Part shown: piece after piece, positions 12,440 to 24,989 of the stretch
How positions within the stretch are numbered: the first letter of the stretch is position 1
Layout of the letters: each line of letters begins with the position of its first letter
NCBI GenBank assembly: GCA_039881145.1
Contig: JAYKKI010000038.1
Span: forward strand, 372,001 to 436,000
DNA: 64,000 nt
Direction of reading: 5' to 3'
From: Druceiella hillmani
Lineage: Eukaryota > Arthropoda > Insecta > Lepidoptera > Hepialidae
The notes under the pieces: generated by a model
Told to the model about the DNA's origin: nothing
Seen by the model: the letters and a program-made list of their open reading frames with translations, nothing else
Database searches by the model: none
Position numbers and translations under genes: made by a program

Positions 12440-12775
12440 TTTACAGGAAAAGTAATTATTTCACCACAATTTTAATTTTATTTAAAAATCAATCGAGCGA
12501 TTTGTCTAAAAACTAAGTCAATATGAAATGATATAATTTTTGAAAAAAAAATTATTATCGGGTAAAAATCCTCCTCGAATTGTATAGTTAACATTACAGG
12601 AAAAGTGGGTATTTCAACATACTTAATTTTTTTTTGAAAACGCTTTGAGCGATTTGTCTAAAAAGCTATGTCAATTTGAAATGTCATACCAAAATTTAAA
12701 AAAAAATTTAACGTTTAATATTGGTAAAAATCATCCTCAAAAATTGTATAATTAATATTACAGGAAAACTGTTTA
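12440..12775 (+). repeat. Degenerate tandem repeat, about 152-163 bp units, two full copies and a part
   Basis: Units begin ATTACAGGAAAAG at about 12440, 12592 and 12755. Each contains GAGCGATTTGTCTAAAAA and a later GGTAAAAATC(C/A)TCCTC block. Copies differ mostly by A/T run lengths. Confidence 0.8.
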
Positions 12776-13070
12776 CTTACTACTCTTTACTAATATTACA
12801 GGTGTTTAACCAAACTTCATTTTATTAAAAAAATGTGATAAAAAACGTGACAATTTTTTTTTCGAAACCGTTAAAATTATGTTTTATTAATAGTTTGAAA
12901 AAAAGAATTTTCAATGAACAATTTTATCATAATTTTTGAATCTTACCAACAGACAACCAAGTTAACATTCGCTTACGTTACGATTATTGTGGAGCATGAA
13001 ATTCAGTTATTTATTTTCAGTTATTTTTTTACCTTAATTAAAATTTATTTCACTAATTATATACACTGTC

Positions 13071-13073
<3 letters not shown>

Positions 13074-13127
<54 letters not shown>
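13074..13127. repeat. (TA)n microsatellite
   Basis: About 27 pure TA units. Confidence 0.97.
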
Positions 13128-13132
<5 letters not shown>

Positions 13133-13449
13133 CAAATTTCCAAATATTATAAAACAATAGTTGAATAATTTCCCACGAATTTAATGTGTAAACTCACAAT
13201 AAAATTTAAATGCTTGAGAGAAATAGAACTTCATTTTATTTTTCATTAAAATTAAACTCCACAAATTAAAAATTAAAAAGTTTTAAGGTAATTAATTTCT
13301 AAAATATTTACCGTTTTAGTATGTTACAAAAAGCAAAAAAATCTTTTCACATTTCTTTTTTCCTATTTTTTTAAGCCGTTTTCATACAGCAGGGTAGTGT
13401 GTTAAAACGTTGATATACTGACCAACTGAAACGCAGGGAGTAGGTAAAA

Positions 13450-13562
13450 TAACTAGAGAGTTATTTTAATTCGAGGAAAGGTTGAAAACAGCACCATGTA
13501 GTATTTTATTTCAGTGTATTATTTTTTGGACCTTCGTTGGAATTAAAATTACTCTCTAGTTT
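13450..13562. repeat. Small fold-back, MITE-like (about 113 bp)
   Basis: The left arm (13450-13482) contains AACTAGAGAGTTATTTTAAT. The right arm (13530-13562) is its imperfect reverse complement, ending ACTCTCTAGTTT. The loop is about 47 bases and the arms have a few mismatches. Confidence 0.65.
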
Positions 13563-14440
13563 GAGTGTTACGAGAATTATTTTTGGAAAGAGTATAAAAT
13601 TGTGAAAATGGATTCTTTTTTTCTTTTTAAGTTTTAGATTACAAATATGTATAATTTTCACCCATAAAAATGTTAGCTACCTAATGTGAGTTGAATTAGG
13701 TAGCCAAAAGAATGACCAAGAGAACATTTGAATGAAATAAATAAATTTGTTTCCGTTTGAAGAATAAATACATTGATAAAAAGGATTTGATCTTTTACTA
13801 AAATATTTGGGAAGTTTCGAAATAAATTTCGAACTAATTCGAATAATTTATTCAATTGGTTTAAAAATGCAATTTAAAATTCATCTATATCCGTAAGTGT
13901 GAAAACATTACAAAGCTGATAATTATATCTGTTCACCGGAAAAGATTGCTCGTGTAGCAATAAGTCCGCAATATATGTTATTCATAAAATTTGATAAATA
14001 AATATATCTTCACTAAAAATTACACAGCCAGCTGTTATTTGATTGGAAAAAACTAAATACTTATTATTTGATATAACAACCACGATTTTTTTCACAGTTA
14101 AACATTGAAAACAAGACATTTTTGTATGGAAATCGGATGAAAATATTTACTTTCTAAGTGTCTCTAAAATGTATTAGGAGACAAATGTATGCCAAGTATA
14201 AAATATCAGAAAAGGCGTGGTTACCTCAAAGTGGTAGAACACCGCGCGCGTTTGTCGGGTAAGTATGTTTCAAAAAGTTATATATTACTGTAACTCGTAA
14301 TTACCAAGTATGTATCGCATGACGTTTATGGAAGTACGTTTCGAAAAGGAGCTTACAAAAAAAATTTTTACTGCGTAAACTATTTTACAAGCTATGAATG
14401 AAGATGTACGTGTATATTTAGTGAGTTTTGTCTTTACATA
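13563..14440. other. AT-rich DNA, no gene recognised
   Basis: The minus-strand frame at 13673-13855 shows no domain. A good 5' splice-like site (CGG|GTAAGTATG) occurs at about 14260 without a supporting exon. Confidence 0.4.
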
Positions 14441-14443
14441 TTT

Positions 14444-14516
14444 GATTCATGATTTCATTTCTTTACAATCATACATGGAATAAATAAATGATTGTAAAGA
14501 AATAAAACCATGAATC
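14444..14516. repeat. Fold-back with 29-bp arms
   Basis: The left arm (14444-14472, ending TTTCTTTACAATCAT) pairs with 14488-14516 (ATGATTGTAAAGAAA...). There are about three mismatches and a 15-base loop. It lies immediately before the MITE-like element at 14582. Confidence 0.8.
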
Positions 14517-14581
14517 TTTGTTGTATCACCAACATGTTATTAATAGAAATATACATGTGTAACTATATGTATGAGTTGTTT

Positions 14582-14821
14582 GAAACAAGATACTATCGCC
14601 TAACAAGGCCCTAAAAACCCAATGCTCAGAGCATTGGGTTTTTTTTACAGATATTTTTTGCAAAATATCTGTAAAATCAGGGAATTCCGTATTACACGAA
14701 AACTATCATAACTATAGAAGACATTGTTTAATTATGGTTTTAATATAAAAAACAATATTTTATTGGGTTTTGGTGATAAAAAGACACTTTTTAAGAACCG
14801 CTTTGTTAGGAACCTTGTTTC
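14582..14821. mobile_element. MITE-like element with 24-bp imperfect TIRs and internal hairpins
   Basis: The left end GAAACAAGATACTATCGCCT (14582 onward, then AACAAGGC) matches the reverse complement of the right end at 14798-14821 (CCGCTTTGTTAGGAACCTTG, then TTTC). That gives GAAACAAG..(C)CTAACAA(A)G in both. Inside, 14616-14639 is an ACCCAATGCT/AGCATTGGGT hairpin followed by eight Ts, and 14648-14673 is a second stem, ACAGATATTTT/AAAATATCTGT. The 240-bp size, TIRs and lack of coding suit a non-autonomous DNA transposon. The superfamily is not determined. Confidence 0.55.
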
Positions 14822-16780
14822 TTAATATAGTCTGTCACACAACTATGTGCGTTAAGAAAATCAAAGTTTATAATTGTTATCCGCCAAATAATAATTTATA
14901 AATTTTAGTTTAAAGTTAAATTCGAGTTCTTAGCAAAAATTAGGTTATGGATCTTATTAGATCTGTAGAAATGGAAAATTCCAATAAAATAAAAAATGCC
15001 ATAAAATGAAAATGTAACTCATTTCCTCTTTATGGTAACTAATATGTATAAATTAAACTAAGAATTAATTATTTTCTTATTTTATTTGTTACAGATAATC
15101 TTTAATTTGAATCAGTCGTTTATTTTTCACGACAATTTGCCGCAGGTCTTATTCGGAGTATTAGAAAAACATTTAAAAAGACTTGGTAATAAAGAAACTA
15201 AATCGGATTTTTTGTCTTTGAACAAAAATCTATTTTAATTATAAAAGATAAAAAAATAAAGTATAAATACCGTAGCTTTAAAATTACTACAATTTTAAGG
15301 CTACAAAAAAATGTCAAATGAAAACCGACATTTATTTTCATCTCAAAAATAAATGAATTCTTTCCGTATAAATTCTTATTCTTAATTAAGACATATGAAA
15401 CTTTCGTTTTCTCTCCGTCTTTTTATATGTTTTATATAAGCGTGGCATTCTATGTGTTCTATCCAACTACCTTGGGAGTATCACACCTCACCCTTTGCTT
15501 TCTTTTTGATATTATCTCTGATTTTCTTTCCTTTGAATATGGTCCAACTTTTTTAGCTGTTATTTGACTTTTTTGTCGTATTATTAGCAATTTTTAGCTT
15601 CTTTTTTTATTTCCTTGAATTTTGGTTTCCGTGAATGTTCATGAGCATCAAACAGAATTTTAATATTCCTTTGGCTAACGTGATATAAAGCTTTGCGTAT
15701 TTGCCCAGAATTAACAATTGCAAGATTTAGAGTCCGAATCAGTTTTTGGAAAATTGTTTAGAATTAATTTTCTAGAATTTCTTCTAATTTTGATAAATCG
15801 AAACTCTTCAGAATTGGATGTTTATTTCCCTGGGAAATTTATTCCCCTTTACATCTTCTTTGGACAAAGATCTAATTTTTTAAGTTTTTTGGCCCTAAAT
15901 AAGGGGTATATATATCAATAACTCTGGAGCGATGTTGACATTGATTTGAGAGAGCATATTTTGCATGCTACAGATATTGACGGTATCGAAGTATTTATTC
16001 AGTAGTCTTAGTTAGGCCCAAGTTTTCTTATAATACGACAAACGCTCTTTATTAGGACATTTCTCCGCTACAGTAAAATATCGATAAGAAACAAAAAGGT
16101 GTAAAATAGTAAAACTTCAATGTTTCAAAATTTAAATAGAAAGGTTTAATAGAAGAAAACTAAAAATCTTGACGGTTTTCACCGAAATTTAAAAAAAAAT
16201 TATTATATAACAAAATTATCGTTGAAGTTATTAGAGAAGTATCGCAATACTCGGTCATTAACAAATTGAAGATTGCTGTCGAAATGGTGGTATGCTAGGG
16301 TAGGAGTAGAGTTGCACTTTTTTTGTTAATGCTTTTACTTATTTGCGCAAAATTTAAACGTATTTAGATAATGGCAAGTACGAGTTTTTAAGGGTGGGCC
16401 ATTTTAGGAGCCAGGCCTTGTTGGGCGACAGTACTTTAGATCCTTCTTATAATGCTTGCAGTACGCTCTAATCAATACATTTCAATAAGTGTTTTATCGA
16501 ATTATTTGCAGCGCAAAAGGCCACAAGTGGAACTTTGTACGCAATCGGCTCCATTCTGGTGGTGTCATCCAATTATCCTTCCCTCAATGGACGAGATTGT
16601 ATTTCATATTACTATTATTTCAACATTTTGTATGTATGAATACTCTAATCATGTGTTTACACACACCACAAAATATAAATTCACAAAATTAAGAAGCTCA
16701 GTAGACTCTGGATGACAGCGATACTTCGAAACAGAATCCATCCCCAAAACAGACAATAGTGTTAAAATATTATAAATACA
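14822..16780. other. AT-rich DNA, no gene recognised
   Basis: The overlapping frames at 16452-16715 and the frame at 15718-15921 carry no recognisable domain. Confidence 0.4.
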
Positions 16781-16934
16781 TACGAGTATCTCAAGACATT
16801 TTATAGAATCTGGCAATATTTGGACTTAAATTTGAAATTTCTTGCTGAATGGACTAAGATTTAATATTATTATACATTACGTTATTACCGTCGTCATCAC
16901 GGTGATATATTGGATAGATCATAGACTTACATTT

Positions 16935-16990
16935 TTCATGGCCAGCGCACCGCGTGGTCCCGTGTTCACTTCCCGTCAGTTGGTCAAGTG
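16935..16990 (+). ncRNA. Possible tRNA-derived SINE head
   Basis: CCAGCGCACCGCGTGGTCCC followed by GTGTTCACTTCCCGTCAG resembles the D-arm-to-B-box part of tRNA-derived SINEs (B box GGTTCGAxTCC; here GTTCACTTCC). The A box is poor and no tail was defined, so this is tentative. Confidence 0.3.
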
Positions 16991-17095
16991 AGACTGGATT
17001 TATATATTTTTAAGAGATTGCTCTCATAGCAACTAGTCGGCTATGTGTTCCGAATACATTAAAATTTAAAAATAAATACACACATTATCTCAATC

Positions 17096-17640
17096 ATTAT
17101 CAAACCCATCACTTTGAGGGCGTGAGAACGTCATATCAGGACTGAATATTTGAGCTTAAATTAAAAATTTTCTGTCATAAGGGCTTAGATAGTCGTAGTC
17201 ACATTTAGTTTTATGATTCCTGCTCATAATTAGATTTTTCAAACTTGAAGTCTGTATCTGTAATATTGTGAGTATTAATTCCTAAATTCAAAGCTTGTAA
17301 CTGTAATAATATTTAGAGCTAGTTATTATTATCTTGGTCATTATTAGGCCCTCGAATTAGGGGGTGTGAAAACAGCGCAATAGAACCAAATATTTGAGCT
17401 CAAACTTGAAATTTATAACTGTAATTGTGACTCGGATCCGGGTATAATTATTCTGGTAAACCATCAAATTTGCATGTATGACGACTGCATAATAAATCTG
17501 AATATTATAGCCTAAGTCAAAATTTCTAGCTGTAATATATATTTAGATCCAGGTCTCATCATCCTTACCAACATTAAACCCTTAAATTTATGGTGTGAGA
17601 ACTGTCCTTTAAAACCAAACATTCAAACTCAATGTTTGTA
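17096..17640 (+). repeat. Highly degenerate tandem repeat, about 115-130 bp period
   Basis: A pattern recurs: AAACCC..AAxTT..GGGxGTGAGAAC, then AAxCxxAATATTxGAGCTxAAA, then AAATTTxTAGCTGTAAT, then an ATxTTGGTxATxATTA link. Starts lie near 17101, 17346, 17460 and 17577. Earlier traces (TTGAAATTTCTTGCTG) appear near 16835. Divergence is high, so the family is old. Confidence 0.6.
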
Positions 17641-17642
17641 GC

Positions 17643-17643
17643 T

Positions 17644-17688
<45 letters not shown>
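17643..17688. repeat. (TA)n microsatellite
   Basis: About 20 TA units at the end of the degenerate tandem array. Confidence 0.97.
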
Positions 17689-17689
<1 letters not shown>

Positions 17690-18411
17690 ATAAATCTTTC
17701 ACCTTTCGTCTTACCACCATTTTATATTTAATTATATTTTTGAACGTGGTTAGTGAATGAGTTAGTGAGTAGGTTATCTGTCATTAAATAAATTTCCACA
17801 TCAACCTTGAGGTACTGTGTAAAGGATTTTCCATTGTAGGTCTCAGGAAGCCTAAACCAAAGAAAACCCTCTTCCCTTGCAAAAAATATCCTTTTCAAAA
17901 TTTTTGAGAAAAGTTCGATAAGACGAAAATAGAAATTTGGCTAAACACAAAATGAAAGTTACTTGATTTTGAACTTTAGTAAAAGCATTAAAATGAGCTT
18001 GAAATAATTAAAGTCGACTCTTTATCATATTTGATAGTCTTATAGTGTCCAAAAATATTCCAATTTTAGTTTATTACTTGTTCAATTATCGGTTTTTGCT
18101 GGATTAAACTTTTTTCGAAACTGTCGAGAACGATTTACTTTTCTTCATTCTAGGTATTTTCTCATAAACAAAGGTAAATTTCTTTGAATGAAATTATCGA
18201 AAGCTAAAATATAAACACAAAATAATTAGTTTTTGATCAATTCAAGTATTTATCATCTAAATAATTTGCCACTAATGAAGCTGTATTTAAAATTAGCCAA
18301 GAACACTAATTCTTTTTTAAATATTTAGAAAAAAAATTCAACTAATATAAATTGAGGCCATTTCTTAGACTTAAAAAGGAACGACTAAATTCAATTCATA
18401 AAATTAATAAA

Positions 18412-18780
18412 CAATTGATAAAATTAAAAGTTATCGCTTAAAAAAGCAGTGACATATTTCAGTTGATTGAATAAGTGTATACTTTTTGAAGTGAATCATA
18501 GCGTGCTTAAAAGAATCAGCAGCGCATTTTTATATATTAATAAATCTATTTTTTGTAATTGATAAAACTATAAAATTACGCACTTTAAAATTTCAGCAGC
18601 GCAATTGAATAAATAAAGTTATTGTTTCATTTAATGAATTAACCCGGAGCGCGCTTATAAAAATCAGCCGCAAAATTTAATAAATCCTATTAGTTTTTAT
18701 GAATATTACAGATAAAACTAAACGATAGCATGGGTAAAAATTAACATTTTCAAAATTAGCAGCAATATATCGAGTTAGAC
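18412..18780 (+). repeat. Degenerate tandem repeat, about 75-85 bp, four to five units
   Basis: Units share GCGxGCTTAAAAxAATCAGCAGCGCA..TTxAATAAATxxTATT followed by xATTGATAAAACTA. Copies start near 18412, 18505, 18575, 18650 and 18720. The AGCAGCGCA core is the most conserved part. Confidence 0.7.
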
Positions 18781-19241
18781 AAGCTTTTTTCCAACTGCAG
18801 TGACGCCAAAAAATGGGTAATTATTATATTACAATATTTGATTTGTAACTTACTTGTAATTTTTTTATTATTTATCCAAAATATCCAATAATAAAATTGT
18901 TTTTCAATTATTTGTCGTTATAGAAATGTTTGTCAATATTCGTAGTTTTCGTGTAATGTGTGTACGAACTAGTTTTTTTTTTATGGAAATGAAAGATCTT
19001 TCCGCCGCGAAAACTATTTTTGATTACGACACTGATGATAAATTATCACCATATCAAATCTCAACACAATCCGTCCATTAGTTTTTACATGATTGACGAA
19101 CATATAATCAAACAATTAAACAATCAGATAAATAGACAAAAAATATACTATGGTCTTGCCATGCACGTAACGTACTGCAACTACTTTTTTGAAAAAAACT
19201 TTCATGTACAGATTATTTTCTCATTACTATTTAATTATAGG

Positions 19242-19252
19242 TATATATATAA

Positions 19253-19337
<85 letters not shown>
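19242..19337. repeat. (TA)n compound microsatellite
   Basis: TA array broken by TACATA and TTTATA. It accounts for the Ile-Tyr tail of an open frame there. Confidence 0.97.
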
Positions 19338-19340
<3 letters not shown>

Positions 19341-21860
19341 ATACGATAACAGAATAATACTTAAGACTACATTTCAGAACAAAAACCTGAATGTAAATTT
19401 ATCTGAGATAACGGCTATAATTTTTAAGTTGGCTATGTCTGAATATCTTAATTATTTTACTATTTCGCCTGTAATGAAATTAAGCGAGTTTTTACGATGT
19501 TTTCGTGCTGAGTGCTGCGACTAAAACTTAAAAGGCCCGTTGGCGAGTGACGGAGAGCGTCTCGCCCAGTGAGGAGTCGGTTGTTGGGGTAATATTTAGA
19601 AGAAAAATATGGAAAACACGTTTTTATCAATATTTCAACAACCAATCCATATTTCGAAAAATCTCTTATTCAGCCCTTCCATATTATTAAAGTCTGCATT
19701 TTAGTGTAGATTCCAATGATATAGGTATAAAAATGGCCTCAAAATGACTGAATATATTTTGAAAACCGAGTTATTTCAACAATAAATTCTATGGAGGAAA
19801 GTTTTGTCTGTCATATTTCTAGTTATTGAATCCCATTTGGTTTAAAGTTTACTTTTCATGTTATTTTTTTTTTTTTAAATAAATCGATAACTAGTACGTA
19901 GAATTTAAATCGAAAATGTTCGATTTGAGTATATCGGACTCTTAAGCTTTTATGTAGTCCTTTTAACTTTATACCGTCATCTTTTTATTTATCACATATT
20001 TCATATTAATTTTCTCAGTTAGTATTTTTTAATGATACAATTATATTTGTAGAATCATTGAACATAAGTTTAGAACTGCCCATTTTAACAATAGAAAAAA
20101 AATGAATTCAAATTTCAAATATCGAAATCTTTATTAAGGCGGAAAAATTTAAATCAATTTATTACTCCTGATTAAATTAAACATCTTCGGGATTTGAAAC
20201 GTTTCCAATAAAAAAATATACCTGTGATACTCGACAGTTTATATTGGGGTTTTAAGAGTAATTAGAAGGTTCTTGGAAGTAAAAAATATTAAAAACACGA
20301 TTTTGATGACGTTCAGCGCGATGTATTTGCCTATGAATATAGAGAAAGAAGGAAGGAGGGGAAATCGATATTTTGATGCAGGAATATCACAAGCGTATCG
20401 TCTTGTGGTCCATTACTATATTTTTTCAATTAGAATAAAGCGCAGGACTAAGTCCTTGAATTATTATATTTTTGTCAATTAACATTAAGCGAAGTACTAA
20501 ATTCATGAAATAAAAAATACATGTTATAAAGAGTTATTTAATAATTTTATTTTACCCTTTTGAAATCGGGGCGGATTGCTTTATGTCTAAAAATTGTCCT
20601 ATTTACTTTACGCATGCAAAGGAGGAACGGAACGTAGAAAAGTGATACGCTTGGCACAGCAATTATTACAAATGCACATTTCAAAATTATATTTGTTTTA
20701 AACTAAATAAGGCGTTGAATAATGTTAAGCAAAGAAAAAATACATGTAAGAAGACCATGAAAAAACAAATTAATTGTACTCCTAGAACTAAAATATTGCT
20801 ACTGCGACCGATGGTTCATTTTGCAGAATATAGTTACTGCTGGCTATTACTATACTTACCAAACTATTCTTTTTGTTACTTTCTTGCTTAAATCAAAATA
20901 AGTTAAACAGCTTCAAACTCAAATAGTTTACTCTTCTTCATTGAAGAGTCACTATCTTCGGACTCCATCATCGTATCCTGATTATTTTAAAGCACAGATT
21001 TATGTCGTATTTAGTCGTTTCAAAATATTAGAGATTTTCTTATTATAATGAATTTAGATCTATATAATCCGAATTAAATTATAGTACTTTTTTGTTCATT
21101 GCTGAGGAATCCTATGGTATATTTTAATTTTTAAAGTCAAGTTATATTTTCTTGGATATATATTGGTGTTATACCCTTCCAAATAAAAAAAAACACATCA
21201 TTCAAATTGGGCGATAAATGCCAGAAATATGAGGTAACAAACGCAAAAAGTAGCTTCATGCTTTCGTATATACAAACTTAACTATCTATTTACTTTGTTT
21301 TTGTTACTTAGTTGATCACCACGTGATATAAAAATTTCAAGAGTTAAGGAAATATTGAAAATTACGCCTAAACAATTTTTTAATAATGTTAAGATATACA
21401 CTGCTAACATGTGAAAGAATATGTAAAGAAAATCGCCTCATTAGCCAGTGCGTCTTAATAATTTTAATATAACCTATGGAAACTTTAAGCAAGTTTGGAA
21501 GAAATGATCCCAAAAATAATTTAATAGTTTATAATTTTCCTTTGAGATACACGTAATGTGAAAATTTTTTTTCAAATTATAAGATACTAAAAAACTATAC
21601 TAATGTCTTGTGGTTTAATTACCAAAGAAGTAAAATAATATATCAATAAATTAAATTTTTAAATTGACTTAATCGACTTAAAGTAACACATTTAAATTAT
21701 CAAAGTAATAATTAACTTTTTACAAAATGAAATATCCAAACATATAAACCTTCAGATATCTCTAAATAAAAAATAATTACTTCTTTTAATACTATAGTGG
21801 TACTTTAATTGCCTAATTACATTAAAGGATACACGTCAAAGTAATTTTTATGAAATAAAG
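19338..21860. other. AT-rich DNA with a short GC-richer patch at 19500-19585
   Basis: The patch contains GGCCCGTTGGCGAGTGACGG and GTCTCGCCCAGTGAGGAGTC. I cannot assign it. Other frames (20273-20482) look random. Confidence 0.4.
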
Positions 21861-21868
21861 TCAAATCA

Positions 21869-22084
21869 TTAATCAAAATATTTTAGAGTTTCTAGATAAT
21901 CGATCACACCCCTTGCTACATCACGTGGCTGTGCTATAGCGACACTAGGTGCTTGTGAATAATCCCGTGCCAAGAAATCCGGGTTTTCCTCTCCATCCAG
22001 CAGGGAGTCTGTGAATGTATCATAATGGACAATATCGAAATAAGATTTTTCACTTTTGTTGCTTACAAAAATATTTAATTGCTT
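21869..22084 (-). CDS. Orphan coding-like terminal exon, product unknown
   Basis: A 71-codon open stretch with no ATG of its own ends in TAA at 21869-21871. Its C-terminal two thirds has balanced, soluble-protein composition in an area where random frames are rich in K, N, I, F and Y. It reads DTFTDSLLDGEENPDFLARD, then YSQAPSVAIAQPRDVARG, ending VIDYLETLKYFD. An acceptor-like ...ACATTCACAG| at 22009 would open an exon at 22008 in this frame (about 46 codons). I do not recognise the protein. It could be the last exon of a host gene on the minus strand, or a fragment of an unknown mobile element. No upstream exon was identified. Confidence 0.35.
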   Translation of the reverse strand, partial: KQLNIFVSNKSEKSYFDIVHYDTFTDSLLDGEENPDFLARDYSQAPSVAIAQPRDVARGVIDYLETLKYFD

Positions 22085-24985
22085 TTAGACTACTGATCCA
22101 AATAATAAAAAGTATAGAGTAATTATTGTCCACTAAAAAGATTAAAATATTTATTTTTATAAGAGTGATTAAATCGACCTAAACTTTATATCAAATCCTT
22201 TGATTTTTGAAGCAAAACTCTCTTTATTTAGACACGATACATACTATCACAAACTTAAAGACAATTTTTAGACCTACATTTTTTACGGAATTTACTTGTT
22301 TTAAATTTTTACGTGTCACACACACGTAAAAATAGAAATAATAAGTAACACTTGTAGATTTTATTTAACTTTATTATATAACTTTTAACAAAGCTTATGT
22401 GTTTAATAAAACTTTGAATGAATTTAAAATGAATTCTAGACAATGATTTTTAAAATATTCAGACCACATTGGAACACATTTATATTACAAAACACTACGC
22501 GCAATATTTACAAAATTTTACAAAACTGTGTGTAAAAATGCAATTTAATTTTTATAGTGTTTAATATTTGCAACATTTTACAAGCTTCGAAGAGTAAATA
22601 TAGTGATAGAACTGATAAAGGCCACTGAAAATCCCGTTACCTGTTTATGATAAAACTTCTAAATTAGCCAGTGTTCACTTGATCGCAAAAAATAAAATAT
22701 TACATATTTAACATTGAATTTATGAATGTATCCACAAAAAAATCCTTTGTTTTTAATGATACTGGATTGTTTCACAAAAGGCTATGACAAAATTGATTGG
22801 TGTGTAAAGTTTTCGTCGTCAAGTTACAGAAAGAACAGACAATTTACGAATGAATACTTGAAAATCAATGTTTTCAAAAAAATTAAAGATGAATTTTGGA
22901 ATGTTTATCCACGGAGTAGTTTGTGTGTCGTTGTAAATATTTAATATAATAAAAGTGGACGTTTTTCTCCTGTCATGAACTTTTGGTTACTTGATTTTTA
23001 ACCTTTTTTAATTCATTCATTTCCGTAATTGATCACTACTGGGATTCTATACTTCAGTTATTAAGTAATCGTTTAAATATTCTTGCTATATTTTCGTTGA
23101 ATTATAATATTATTAAATGGAAACACAAAATAATAAAATCTTAATTATTATAAAACTGATCAAAAACACAAAAAAACGGGGATCCAGAAACCGACTGGCA
23201 GGCAAATGTATATGACGAAATTAAAGGATTTCATTTTTTGCCATTTAGCCAACCCTAGCTAACCCTAAAAACTATAAAACTATTTTACACAATTACGACA
23301 CTTTAAATATTGCAATATTGCCTTATTCCCAAACTAAATTTTAGTTTCAAAAATTATTTTATCTCAACCAAATTCATTCACTGATCAAGCGTAATATTTT
23401 ATAGATAATGAATAGAATAATGTAAGGGATATAAAACATCATTTCCGATCTGAATCCAAGGATTTTTATTATTGGTTCAAGATACTACCCACACAAAATA
23501 TTTGATATAGAACGTATCTGAGTAGGATATACAATTCCTGACTCACGTTGCACTTGGCTACCGTAACTTGAGATAAATAGAGGCCGCATTGAGATAACAA
23601 CGCTTGTTGGAAAATATTACGGATGTACTTAACATGTTACGGGACAATGCATAGTTACAATATTAAAATCACATTTGTATATAGTCTAAGCATTTAATAC
23701 ATTTCGTAATTACCCATATTTTTGACTACTGTACTGTGCATATCCATTTTGAATCAATCGTTTATTGCAGAAATGATTGAGTAAAGTATTGTCAAGACAA
23801 TGAAAAGAAGATTTTAAAAATAGCTAATGTATTTGAAACACTTTATTTTCTTCAAAGAAATGCCATTTCGTAGTTAGTGCTTGAAGTAACACTGACAGGT
23901 TAGCACTAGAGAAAAAGAAAGTATTGAAATCGATCAAAACTGTAATTTTGAGATTTTGAATTTTATTTCAATAAAAGGTTCGTTGAATATGGGAGCAAAC
24001 AAGAATATGTCTATTAATGTAATTATTTGTAAAATTAATCTGCACTGTTATGTGCGCTAAGCGTATTTATTTCAGACAATACATAATGTATAAATGATTG
24101 AGGCAATACCATCGCTGGGAAGATAATATTACATTCAGAAAATTTAAAAGCAATTAATGCATTTATAAGTCTTTATTCTTTCTTTTCAATGAAACCCTTA
24201 CACAAAAACTGATAACTTAAAACTAATAAAAACTGCGCTTATTTTTAATTGCCAGTAAAAAAATACAAATATATAAAATATGAGAATATACCGGTTATGG
24301 GAATATTATCTGAAATCCCTTTAGTGCATCTAATGTAATTAAATGACCACTAATGGACCATAAGTATTTTTCAAAGCTTGTAACTTTAGCGGTACCTGTA
24401 TCGCCATTCGAAAGCAGCTTATTGCTTATGATTCATTTATCAGCCATGACAAATATCGTTATGTTGGCGCTAGCCTAAAAATATATCTTAAAAATTATCT
24501 TAATCTACTGACAAATAATTGCAACTCAGAAAAAACAACCAAACATTGACTTGGGACTATCACAAGTACAAATTGAACGGAGTTACAACAGTGAATTAAA
24601 GCAATTTAGCCACTCAAGGTCCTTTGTATGATTGAAGAGAGTTCATTTTGATGAATTCCAGTACACAGGTACACTTTTTACTTTTGTACTTATTACATGC
24701 TATAATAAAGAGAAATTTATTATAGGAAATAATGCAAGAATATATAGTAACTATGCATTCGCATACGACATAAGAGCGTGTTATGCTGTATGCGAATATA
24801 TAGCTATATTTTCTGCGTTCCTTATGATGAAAATTGCTGGTTTGGTGAAAAAAATATACACAATAGTTTTACAGAAAATCTACTATTATTTAATTACCTC
24901 CGGCAAATTCTGATCCGCGAAAACTATATTATTGCGACCTCGAATATATCGAAACGACGGACGGCAGTATATCGATTAGGACATA
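22085..24985. other. AT-rich DNA, no feature seen
   Basis: The frames at 22726-22944 and 24632-25014 show no domain and I treat them as chance. Confidence 0.4.
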
Positions 24986-24989
24986 TTAG

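Noticed and set aside
14212..14260. Possible small exon ahead of a perfect GTAAGTATG donor
   Set aside because: Only about 16 codons, weak acceptor and no partner exon; donor-like strings arise often by chance.
14612..14647. Rho-independent terminator-like hairpin plus T-run
   Set aside because: The sequence is eukaryotic and the hairpin lies inside a TIR-bounded element, so a bacterial terminator role is not supported. It is reported as MITE structure.
21869..22010. Neuropeptide-F-like reading of the orphan exon (QPRDVARGVIDYLETLKYFD)
   Set aside because: There is spacing resemblance to NPF cores, but the amidated RPRFG end and dibasic site are absent, so I make no functional call.
23238..23265. 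CCAACCCTAGCTAACCCTAA as telomere-like repeat
   Set aside because: Only two imperfect units, and the insect telomere motif differs (TTAGG).
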